Part shown: in pieces, positions 58,201-64,000 of the stretch
How positions within the stretch are numbered: position 1 is the stretch's first letter
Layout: every line of letters begins with the position of its first letter
Notes under the pieces: generated by a model
Told to the model about the DNA's origin: nothing
The model's input: the letters and a program-made list of their open reading frames with translations, nothing else
Databases searched by the model: none
Position numbers and translations under genes: made by a program
NCBI GenBank assembly: GCA_947632005.1
Contig: CANRNU010000001.1
Coordinates: 47,831 to 111,830 of the forward strand
From: an uncultured Oscillospiraceae bacterium
GTDB lineage: Bacteria > Bacillota > Clostridia > Oscillospirales > Oscillospiraceae
Length of the DNA: 64,000 nucleotides
Direction of reading: 5' to 3'

Positions 58201-58493
58201 GGGTTCGGATAGTTGGCATCTTCCAGCATTTGTGCCAGAAGCTGCTGCACAGCCGGCTGACGGAACGCGGTCTTGAGCAGCTCCATGACCTGATCGTTGG
58301 ACAGCGCCTCCGGGTGCCGGAGAAAGCTCTCCAGCATCCCCGCCCGTGTGCACAGGCGGTTGGTCCGCTCCCTGCGCGTCAGCTCGCTGATTTTCCGGGC
58401 GATCATCTTTTGGTGATCTTCCGTATATCGCAGCTCGCGCTCTGCCTTTTCCATGCTCTCCCGCAGCTTGGCGATCTTTGCGAGGTTATCCAT
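58197..58493 (-). CDS. DUF3847 mobile-element protein
   Basis: 98 residues, largely helical: AKIAKLRESMEKAERELRYT then KMIARKISELTRRERTNRLC and a C-terminal NDQVMELLKTAF. This matches DUF3847, found next to relaxases in Clostridia elements; function unknown, possibly an accessory of the relaxosome. ATG has GGAGG eight bases upstream, and overlaps the end of the 59-residue gene before it. Confidence 0.82.
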   Translation of the reverse strand: MDNLAKIAKLRESMEKAERELRYTEDHQKMIARKISELTRRERTNRLCTRAGMLESFLRHPEALSNDQVMELLKTAFRQPAVQQLLAQMLEDANYPNP

Positions 58494-58665
58494 GCCGGAC
58501 CTCCTTTGCCTGCCGCTGGGCTTCCCACTGCAGCAGTTCCCTCTGGCCGTCTTCGCTCTCGTAGTATCGCTGGATCATGGGAAGCAGACAGCGGGCCATG
58601 CGCTCGATGGCATAGTCGGGTATCTGCATGGATTCGGTTTTGCCGGGGTTATTCTTTTTTGACAT
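58486..58665 (-). CDS. 59-residue mobile-element protein
   Basis: Starts MSKKNNPGKTESMQIPDYAI, then ERMARCLLPMIQRYYESEDG and ends QRQAKEVRHG. ATG 58665 has AAAGGAAC upstream. Its end overlaps the DUF3847 start by eight bases, which supports translational coupling. Charged and helical, no membrane segment. Similar short proteins precede DUF3847 in other elements, from memory; function unknown. Confidence 0.7.
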   Translation of the reverse strand: MSKKNNPGKTESMQIPDYAIERMARCLLPMIQRYYESEDGQRELLQWEAQRQAKEVRHG

Positions 58666-58677
58666 CTAGTTCCTTTC

Positions 58678-58695
58678 TCAAATGTTCAATCGCAT
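58678..58695 (-). other. Five-codon open frame with very strong ribosome site
   Basis: AAAGGAGGAATTTTT then ATG CGA TTG AAC ATT TGA (MRLNI). The Shine-Dalgarno is the best in the element, yet the frame stops after five codons, 12 bases before the 59-residue gene. It may be a leader that loads ribosomes or a truncated gene start. Confidence 0.4.
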
Positions 58696-58708
58696 AAAAA
58701 TTCCTCCT

Positions 58709-58846
58709 TTAGTTCTCGATGATGTCTTGGTGTCTTGCAAAAAGAAAAGCTGCGTCTCGTAAACGGAGACACAGCTCTTGGTTGGCATTCAGCTTATATC
58801 GTTTCCGTCCGTGATGGGATTTCCTGGTGCTGCGGCGCTCAGACAT
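58709..58846 (-). CDS. Possible 45-residue basic protein
   Basis: Reads MSERRSTRKSHHGRKRYKLN then ANQELCLRLRDAAFLFARHQ, DIIEN. Basic N-terminus and an amphipathic helix look protein-like, and its stop abuts the next ribosome site. GGAAG before the ATG is too close to be ideal. The gene contains a stem (58748-58758 with 58766-58776) followed by TTTTCTTTTT on the minus strand, so it also holds a possible internal terminator. Confidence 0.45.
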   Translation of the reverse strand: MSERRSTRKSHHGRKRYKLNANQELCLRLRDAAFLFARHQDIIEN

Positions 58847-59190
58847 CTTCCTGCTTTGCCAACGCTCCGAAAAATGGGGGTACTACTCCCTGGGTCATCG
58901 GGCGGGACTGAAAAACTGAATCAGGCTATTGGTATAAATCATCCCGGCATGTTTGTGCCGGGTCCGTCAGGTTTTGTCCTCGCTCTCTAAGAGGACCGTA
59001 CAAAATGATGTCTTAAGCGCCGCTTCACCGAAATCCGTTCCTGCCCCGGCGTCTCACCGCGGCGTTTTGCTCCCTTGGCGCGCTGATGCGTTCGCTTCTC
59101 CAGGAGCGTATCCATTTCGGACGGTCATTCACTTGTGATCATGGGCAAACCTGTGTGCTATCCGCCTCCCTTCCAGAATTATTCATCCAT
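58847..59190 (-). other. Leader region of the mobile-element operon
   Basis: No certain gene. From the promoter at 59191-59219 the minus transcript first gives MITSE (ATG near 59151, with GGGAGG too far), then a 42-codon basic frame at 58987-59115 (MDTLLEKRTHQRAKGAKRRG...) without a Shine-Dalgarno, then a CCCGGCA-TGCCGGG hairpin (58943-58962). It may hold small genes or structured control RNA. Confidence 0.35.
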
Positions 59191-59219
59191 ATCATAGCAC
59201 TGCAGATTTGAGGTGTCAA
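59191..59219 (-). promoter_or_regulatory. Strong sigma-A promoter of the mobile-element operon
   Basis: On the minus strand TTGACA, 17 bases, TATGAT. Near-consensus, facing the small genes, DUF3847 and relaxase. Confidence 0.8.
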
Positions 59220-59536
59220 GAGGAATAATGAAAAAAGTTACAAAATCAATATGAATCAGAAACAGCGAAGAAGCAGGATCACAATATTACTGGCATACTG
59301 GATTTTAAAGAAAGGCAGTTGTCCTGACCCATGGGAAACAGGGGGTGTAATGGTAAGGACAAGTGATAGTCGATGTACGCATTTAGAGGGTCTGAAAGCC
59401 TTGCGGCGCAAGGGATTCAGAACAGCAAACCGGCAGGGGGAATGATACTATACGGCACCCCTCGAAATCCGGGGTCTATTGCATGACATAGTTCGCAAGA
59501 AGTTACGAATTTTAGCGAAGAAATACGCCAAAGTCG
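59220..59536. other. Junction between mobile element and AT-rich operon
   Basis: No supported gene; a 64-codon frame (59251-59445) has no family features. Contains CCTTGC-GGC-GCAAGG (59399-59413) and the right-hand copy of the direct repeat. Base composition falls markedly toward the right. Confidence 0.5.
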
Positions 59537-59565
59537 TTGACTACTTGTTTGTGTTGCAGTATACT
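59537..59565 (+). promoter_or_regulatory. Sigma-A promoter of the HTH/zinc-ribbon/SPFH operon
   Basis: TTGACT, 17 bases, TATACT. Predicted start near 59572, 18 bases before the GTG of the regulator, with GGGAGG in between. The regulator could repress here. Confidence 0.8.
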
Positions 59566-59589
59566 GATTTCGTTGAAGGGAGGCGCATT

Positions 59590-59811
59590 GTGAGAATTAG
59601 CTATAAGAAGCTGTGGATAATGCTCATAGAAAAGGATGTATCTCCAGCTTCCCTTAGGAAAGATCTGAACATAGCAACAGGCACCATGACAAAGATGCGC
59701 CGTAACGAAGAAGTTGCATTGTCTGTCCTACTCCGCATATGTGGGTATCTGAATTGCAACATTGGAGATATATGCGACGCTATCCGAGAGGATGATGAGC
59801 CAAAGATCTAA
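59590..59811 (+). CDS. Small Xre/Cro-type regulator
   Basis: 73 residues from GTG 59590, chosen because GGGAGG is six bases upstream and the promoter lies just before; a longer open frame reaches back through the promoter and is not credible. MRISYKKLWIMLIEKDVSPA, then SLRKDLNIATGTMTKMRRNE (helix-turn-helix) and a C-terminal LLRICGYLNCNIGDICDAI, the typical single-domain HTH_26 pattern. First gene of the operon and probably its autoregulator. Confidence 0.85.
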   Translation: MRISYKKLWIMLIEKDVSPASLRKDLNIATGTMTKMRRNEEVALSVLLRICGYLNCNIGDICDAIREDDEPKI

Positions 59812-59838
59812 TCGTATCAATACTGAAAGGATAGAGAA

Positions 59839-60657
59839 ATGAAAAGACAGTTCTGCCCCTATTGTGGTACAAAATTGGATGAAGGTGCGCTGTTTTGCAA
59901 AAACTGCGGAGAACCGATCAGCGGGGATGGACATGATAGCGGTGAGTCGCCGCGCCCTTCAAGAGATAACCCAACCGAACGAAAAGTCGTATATGAAGGC
60001 AACATTCATAAATGCCCTAACTGCGGAGAGGTAATGGAATCATTTATGACAGTCTGCCCTTCTTGCGGGTATGAGGTTCGTGATGTAAGTGCTCCATCTT
60101 CTGTCCGTGAGCTAGCTATGAAACTGGAGAGCATTTCTGCGCAGAAAATGCCTGCAATTCCTGAAAAAAAGTCTGTTATGAAAATGGTCTTTGGTAGAGA
60201 CTTCCGAGAGGGAGATGAAGCGGAAGAGGCATTAAGGCGATTTGAAAATCAAAAAGATCAAGAAAAAGCATCGCTGATTAGCAATTATCCCGTTCCCAAT
60301 TCAAAAGAGGACATCATAGAATTTATGATATTGGCATCATCCAATATTGACTTAAAGAAGGGCATAAGTGATATTGTCTCAAAAGCATGGATTTCAAAAC
60401 TAGACCAGGTTTATCAAAGAGCAGAGATTACAATGGGAGATCAACCTGATTTTCAGCAAATCAAGAGCATTTATGACAAGAAGAAAAAAGACCTTAAAAA
60501 CAAGAAAATTAAAGGGGTCTTGATTGGAATAGGTGGTGTAGCAGCCTATTGTTTCTTTTTTGGGATACTTATAAATCCGACGGTGACAATATCAATCACT
60601 ATCGGAGTTTTAGTCTTGCTAATTGTTGGCCTTATTCTTTATAAGAAAAAGAAATGA
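59839..60657 (+). CDS. Zinc-ribbon membrane protein A
   Basis: 272 residues. Two zinc ribbons: FCPYCG/FCKNCG (residues 5-24) and KCPNCG/VCPSCG (about 60-80). A charged helical middle (about 85-215, including FREGDEAEEALRRFENQKDQE) is followed by two adjacent C-terminal membrane helices (about 225-245 and 247-267) and KKKK. AAAGGATAGAG lies before the ATG. AT-rich coding unlike the chromosome. The topology, cytoplasmic zinc ribbons tethered to the membrane, matches YdjG-like proteins. No enzyme motif. Confidence 0.75.
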   Translation: MKRQFCPYCGTKLDEGALFCKNCGEPISGDGHDSGESPRPSRDNPTERKVVYEGNIHKCPNCGEVMESFMTVCPSCGYEVRDVSAPSSVRELAMKLESISAQKMPAIPEKKSVMKMVFGRDFREGDEAEEALRRFENQKDQEKASLISNYPVPNSKEDIIEFMILASSNIDLKKGISDIVSKAWISKLDQVYQRAEITMGDQPDFQQIKSIYDKKKKDLKNKKIKGVLIGIGGVAAYCFFFGILINPTVTISITIGVLVLLIVGLILYKKKK

Positions 60658-60680
60658 ACAGCTAAAAGGGGGTAAAGTAA

Positions 60681-62009
60681 ATGTCTCTATTTGGTATTAG
60701 AAATCGAACTGGCGGTTTCATGGATGAGATTCGCTGCGATGAACCGTCATATCTTATCTGGAAATGGCATCCTCCCGGTGTGCAGCGTGGTGAGGATAGC
60801 AGAGAAAATGCGATCCGCTGGGGTTCATCTCTCCGAGTAAAAGATGGTGAAGTAGCTGTTTTAGTCTATCCTCAAAACAATGGGGTTTTACAGGACTATC
60901 TAGTTGGTCCTTGCGATGTAATACTTACTACAGCGAACCTTCCAGTACTTGCAAGCATTGTTGGCCTTGCATATGATGGGGGAACACCGTTTCAGGCAGA
61001 AGTATATTTCATCAATCTCGCAAGAATAATCCAAGTTAAATTTGGTATACCTTTTTTCGATGTATACGATCCAAGATTTGCTGATTTTGGTGTTCCTGTT
61101 GCGGTTAGAGGCACTGTAAGTTTTTCTATTGTTGACTATAGAGAATTCATTAAACTCCATAGGCTAAATAATTTCAGCCTTGTTGATTTCCAAAAACAAA
61201 TCCAGGATGTTGTTTGCAGGTATGTTAAGGACTGTGTAGCTAATGCACCTGCAGCTCATAATATTCCGGTTATTCAAATCGAAAGTAGAATTGCACAAAT
61301 CAATGACGCGATCGAATATGACATTGGTGAACGCTTAAAAGAAAACTTCGGGGTCTTTGTTAATGGTATTGACATCGCGGCAATAGAAATAGATAAAGCA
61401 AGTGACAGGTACCGTCAACTAATGGCAGTTACAAGAGACATAGCTGCCGCCAAAATGGAGGCGGAGACTACCGATTACGTTGAGCGGCTGCGTATCCAAC
61501 GCGAAGAAGGACAGTATGCCCAACACAAGACAACACAGTCTGCAAATATGAGTGCATTTCAGATTGAAAAGCAAGCTGAAGTCGGTGTAGCTGGAGCGTC
61601 TGCGCTTGGCCAAATGGGGGGAAGTGGAGCCGGCGGAGTCAGTTTTGGCGGAGATGGCGGTATAGGTTTTAACCCAGCCGCTATGATGGCCGGTATGGCA
61701 GTTGGCGGGGCGGTCGGCCAGAGTATTGCCGGTGCAATGAATAACATGAGCGGAGGTGTGACCAACCCGATGCAGCCAGGGGTCACCCCTCCGCCGATAC
61801 AGGGTTCTTTGTTTCATGTTGCCGTCAATGGCCAAGCAACTGGACCATATGACATTTCTATATTAGCACAGATGGCATCTACAGGGCAGATCACGGCCAA
61901 CTGTCTAGTATGGAAAGCTGGGATGACAGAATGGCAAAAGGCCGGAATGATTGACGAATTGAAACCGCTATTCTCAACTATTCCACCTATTCCATCGCAA
62001 GAAGAATAA
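60681..62009 (+). CDS. SPFH-domain protein (YdjI/virion-core-like) with C-terminal GYF_2 domain
   Basis: 442 residues, no membrane segment before the SPFH domain. N-terminal YLIWKWHPPG, AIRWGSSLRVKDGEVAVLVY and GPCDVILTTANLPVL, TPFQAEVYFINL are those of YdjI-type SPFH proteins. Residues 20-290 are SPFH with a helical end (VERLRIQREEGQYAQHKTTQ), followed by a Gly/Met-rich linker (about 300-370), then a GYF_2 domain: FHVAVNGQATGPYDISILAQ to LVWKAGMTEWQKAG. GYF_2 domains bind Pro-rich or membrane partners. It should form oligomeric rings at the membrane with the two zinc-ribbon proteins. Good AAGGGGG before the ATG. Confidence 0.85.
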   Translation: MSLFGIRNRTGGFMDEIRCDEPSYLIWKWHPPGVQRGEDSRENAIRWGSSLRVKDGEVAVLVYPQNNGVLQDYLVGPCDVILTTANLPVLASIVGLAYDGGTPFQAEVYFINLARIIQVKFGIPFFDVYDPRFADFGVPVAVRGTVSFSIVDYREFIKLHRLNNFSLVDFQKQIQDVVCRYVKDCVANAPAAHNIPVIQIESRIAQINDAIEYDIGERLKENFGVFVNGIDIAAIEIDKASDRYRQLMAVTRDIAAAKMEAETTDYVERLRIQREEGQYAQHKTTQSANMSAFQIEKQAEVGVAGASALGQMGGSGAGGVSFGGDGGIGFNPAAMMAGMAVGGAVGQSIAGAMNNMSGGVTNPMQPGVTPPPIQGSLFHVAVNGQATGPYDISILAQMASTGQITANCLVWKAGMTEWQKAGMIDELKPLFSTIPPIPSQEE

Positions 62010-62022
62010 AGGAGATATAATA

Positions 62023-63888
62023 ATGAAGTGTGCAAAATGCGGCGCAGAGCTTTCAGAAGGATCGAAGTTTTGCTCTTATTGTGGCAACAAAATTGATGTC
62101 GAGCATAGTAAGAGAAGAGATAATGAACCACAGCCACTTTACAGAATGGTAAACTCTGAACCGACGTATACCGGTTCGTCGAGTAACTCTACAACCAAAA
62201 GAACAGAACAGACATTTAGTATGCCAATCACACCTAGCACAAATAGTGCTCCCAAAAAGAAGAACAAAACAAGCCTTTTAGTGATTGCCCTTGTAGTTGT
62301 TGTTATTCTGCTTATTGTGGCATTATTGCTAATCAGCAATGGACCAAGGAGTGATGAAGAACCGGAAATGGCCACATCTATCGTTATGCAAAATAGAGAT
62401 ACGGAGAATACTGCTGATAATAATATAAATGTGCAAGGCGCGGCAGAAGAAGATTCCGAGCCGCTAACTATCACAAAAGATACTGAATATGCTTATATGA
62501 CAGATAGATGGAACGTCTATATAGCAACGGCAATTTCTGATGACATAATTAAAATTGAGAATTGGGACAAAACAAGCTCTGACGAAAAATCAGTCTCCTA
62601 TGATTACGAAGTAGGTACTTTCAGAATTAATGACAGTCAAAATGACTTTGAGTGGATTGATGAAGAGCAAACCACGTTTACCTTTACTTTCGTTGATAAG
62701 AAAAGGCCTGGTTTTAAGAATGGTGGAACTGCAACGTTTACTATTAATATAAGTGACAGCGACAGAAATAAAGGTTCAAATTGTTCAGATAAGATTGCTT
62801 GCTTTTCCTATCAACATGACAACTGGAATCTGTATAAGGCCATGCCGCTTACTGATACACTTATCAAGATTGAAACATGGTATAGATCCAGTACGGATGA
62901 TCCATTCTTATATGCCTATGATTTTTGCATTTTTGATACTACCAACGAATCGACTGACTTTGAATGGACAGATAATGAACATACTGCGTTTACAATTACA
63001 TTGCGCGATAAAGAAAATGGACATTGGGAAGAAGATACATTTGTTTCTTTTATGTTGGATAACGAGTACTATTCTCATTTTGCGGTCAATTCTTACCTTG
63101 GAAGATGGGTGATTGGTGAAGGTGAAGCCGCAGTTTCATCATCTGCATCTGATTTTAAATATGACAATTTTCAATCGGTACAAAAAGAATTAGAAGATGC
63201 TGGTTTCACAAATATAGCTACCGACATACTCTATGATATTGTCTGGGGTTGGACAGAAGAAGGAGAAGTCGATAGTGTTTCTATCGACGGCCGCACAGAT
63301 TTTGAGGAAGGGGAAGTATTTAAGCAGGACGCTCCCATAATAATCACTTATCATATGAAAGAAGAGGACGATCCCAGCAAAGTCACTGAAACTGAACCTC
63401 CCAAAACAGAGCCCACGCAAGCACCAGAAGAAAAAGAGCCAGCTGAGGTTGTAGAAACCGAGACAGCCAATACTGAAATCTACGAGCCGCAAGCAACGGA
63501 GGACAAATCGGTATTCTATTCCACAAATGATTCCGATACGGCTCGGCAAGGAAATTCCGGCGTATTCGCCTATAAGAGTTCTGGTGGTTCATATAGTATC
63601 TATTGGATCATTGATTTCGATGAAGGGTATGTATATTACTTTATTGAAGGAAATGGAGACTCTACCTGCGACAGACTCAAAATTGAATCCGGCACTTTAA
63701 ATGACATGGTGATTATCACATACCACGATGGAGGCGAAGAATGGTCCAATTGCTTACATTTCAAGTGGGTTAATCATCCTGAGACGCTAATCATGCAAGA
63801 CAATGACGGCTTTGAATATGATTTTTCTTACACGAATTTGGAAGATGCATTGAACCTGAGAAGCACTAAAACAATCATCGACTATTGA
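62023..63888 (+). CDS. Zinc-ribbon membrane protein B with duplicated ectodomain and PASTA-like segment
   Basis: 621 residues. N-terminal zinc ribbon KCAKCG/FCSYCG (2-21), a Ser/Thr/Pro linker, one membrane helix (84-105, LLVIALVVVVILLIVALLLI), then an outside part. That part contains two tandem copies of a beta module (first YAYMTDRWNVYIATAISDD, second FSYQHDNWNLYKAMPLTDT; each later has DFEWxDxExTxFTxT). A PASTA-like unit follows (YDNFQSVQKELEDAGFTNIA ... APIIITYH), then a Glu/Thr/Pro linker and a final beta domain. AAAGGAG precedes the ATG. Not recognised beyond these parts. It would link a cytoplasmic zinc-ribbon/SPFH complex to an outside sensor. Confidence 0.75.
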   Translation: MKCAKCGAELSEGSKFCSYCGNKIDVEHSKRRDNEPQPLYRMVNSEPTYTGSSSNSTTKRTEQTFSMPITPSTNSAPKKKNKTSLLVIALVVVVILLIVALLLISNGPRSDEEPEMATSIVMQNRDTENTADNNINVQGAAEEDSEPLTITKDTEYAYMTDRWNVYIATAISDDIIKIENWDKTSSDEKSVSYDYEVGTFRINDSQNDFEWIDEEQTTFTFTFVDKKRPGFKNGGTATFTINISDSDRNKGSNCSDKIACFSYQHDNWNLYKAMPLTDTLIKIETWYRSSTDDPFLYAYDFCIFDTTNESTDFEWTDNEHTAFTITLRDKENGHWEEDTFVSFMLDNEYYSHFAVNSYLGRWVIGEGEAAVSSSASDFKYDNFQSVQKELEDAGFTNIATDILYDIVWGWTEEGEVDSVSIDGRTDFEEGEVFKQDAPIIITYHMKEEDDPSKVTETEPPKTEPTQAPEEKEPAEVVETETANTEIYEPQATEDKSVFYSTNDSDTARQGNSGVFAYKSSGGSYSIYWIIDFDEGYVYYFIEGNGDSTCDRLKIESGTLNDMVIITYHDGGEEWSNCLHFKWVNHPETLIMQDNDGFEYDFSYTNLEDALNLRSTKTIIDY

Positions 63889-63970
63889 GATTTTGCGATG
63901 AGAGATCGAAATATACACCCCATTTGGACCAAATTAAATTAGTTATTACGCTATAATCCAAAACATTCGC

Positions 63971-64000
63971 AAAATCCGGGTTGACAACAGCCCGGATTTT
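63971..64000 (+). terminator. Terminator of the SPFH operon
   Basis: AAAATCCGGG (63971-63980) pairs perfectly with CCCGGATTTT (63991-64000). The window ends in its T-tail. 63889-63970 is AT-rich with no gene. Confidence 0.8.

Larger units (their letters stand above)
55901..59476. mobile_element. Mobilizable element remnant or IME without integrase
   Basis: All coding on the minus strand: cysteine-rich VLP protein, MobA/MobL relaxase, DUF3847, and small proteins, with an oriT. This gene set is typical of mobilizable elements in gut Clostridia. There is no integrase, replication gene or transposase inside the visible limits. The ends are my estimate, set by an 11-base direct repeat (GAAAGCCTTGC at 55940-55950 and 59394-59404) and by a looser similarity GGGAATG...CACCCCTC at 55901 and 59438. 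The order of the two motifs is swapped between ends. The element may have decayed or may depend on another element for integration. Confidence 0.55.

Noticed and set aside
58943..58962. CCCGGCA-TGCCGGG hairpin as oriT
   Set aside because: A better oriT with the TGCGCCCT core lies at 58160-58189, directly upstream of the relaxase.
59251..59445. 64-codon frame at the right end of the mobile element
   Set aside because: No domain or ribosome site; it contains the repeat and a palindrome, so it is more likely an attachment or junction region.
59479..59589. N-terminal extension of the Xre regulator
   Set aside because: It spans the operon promoter; the GTG at 59590 has the Shine-Dalgarno and matches the usual start of the family.

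Overview
The window reads as a chromosomal stretch of a spore-forming, GC-rich member of the Clostridia, most like the Oscillospiraceae (Flavonifractor/Intestinimonas-type gut bacteria). The basis is: sporulation genes (cotJ cluster, yunB, a SipL-like SPOCS/LysM protein, a SpoVB-like flippase, a SpoIID-domain protein), the Firmicutes order yicC-remA-gmk-rpoZ-priA-def-fmt-rsmB-rlmN-prpC-prkC-rsgA, a PPi-type phosphofructokinase, Clostridia-type genes (TIGR04086, DUF5685, DUF3343) and strong GGAGG ribosome binding sites. No species is claimed.

Layout. 1-3 kb: start of class II aldolase, PPi-phosphofructokinase and the cotJ spore-coat operon. 3-9.2 kb (minus): ligA, yunB, two tandem M42 peptidases, murD. 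9.2-10.4 kb: RNase P RNA and yebC. 10.4-24.4 kb (minus): a SPOCS/LysM protein, a 50-residue membrane protein, then the translation/signalling/replication cluster rsgA to yicC. 24.4-28.5 kb: DnaJ protein, DUF5685, RseC-like protein and the c-di-AMP pair cdaR/cdaA. 28.6-31.2 kb: cysteine desulfurase/DUF3343 pair and ispF/ispD. 31.3-33.6 kb (plus): SpoVB-like flippase and a CoaX-like protein with altered active-site motifs. 33.7-37.6 kb: a 1300-residue surface protein that carries a ubiquitin-like domain between leucine-rich repeats and GLUG repeats. 37.8-41.6 kb: GltA-type oxidoreductase, murF, ddl. 41.8-46.4 kb: exonuclease, secreted SH3 protein, Xer recombinase, TIGR04086. 46.5-52.2 kb: yajC, tgt, ADP-ribosylglycohydrolase, queA and an SLH/SpoIID protein. 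52.4-55.5 kb: asd, dapA, a lipoprotein and a SLOG-family protein.

From tRNA-Val(GAC) at 55.6 kb onward the window is accessory. 55.9-59.4 kb is a mobilizable element: cysteine-rich VLP protein, MobA/MobL relaxase, DUF3847 and small proteins, with a RSF1010-like oriT overlapped by the relaxase promoter and no integrase. 59.5-63.9 kb is a clearly AT-richer four-gene operon under one good promoter: small Xre-type regulator, zinc-ribbon membrane protein, SPFH protein with a C-terminal GYF domain, and a zinc-ribbon/membrane/duplicated-ectodomain/PASTA-like protein. It resembles the YdjGHI membrane-stress module of Bacillus subtilis but differs in its parts.

The best candidates for something new are the ubiquitin-like domain in the surface protein, the SPFH/GYF/zinc-ribbon operon, and three loci where the Shine-Dalgarno sequence forms the 3' arm of a GC-rich hairpin next to the start codon. 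All calls are from reading the sequence by eye; no database search was run.
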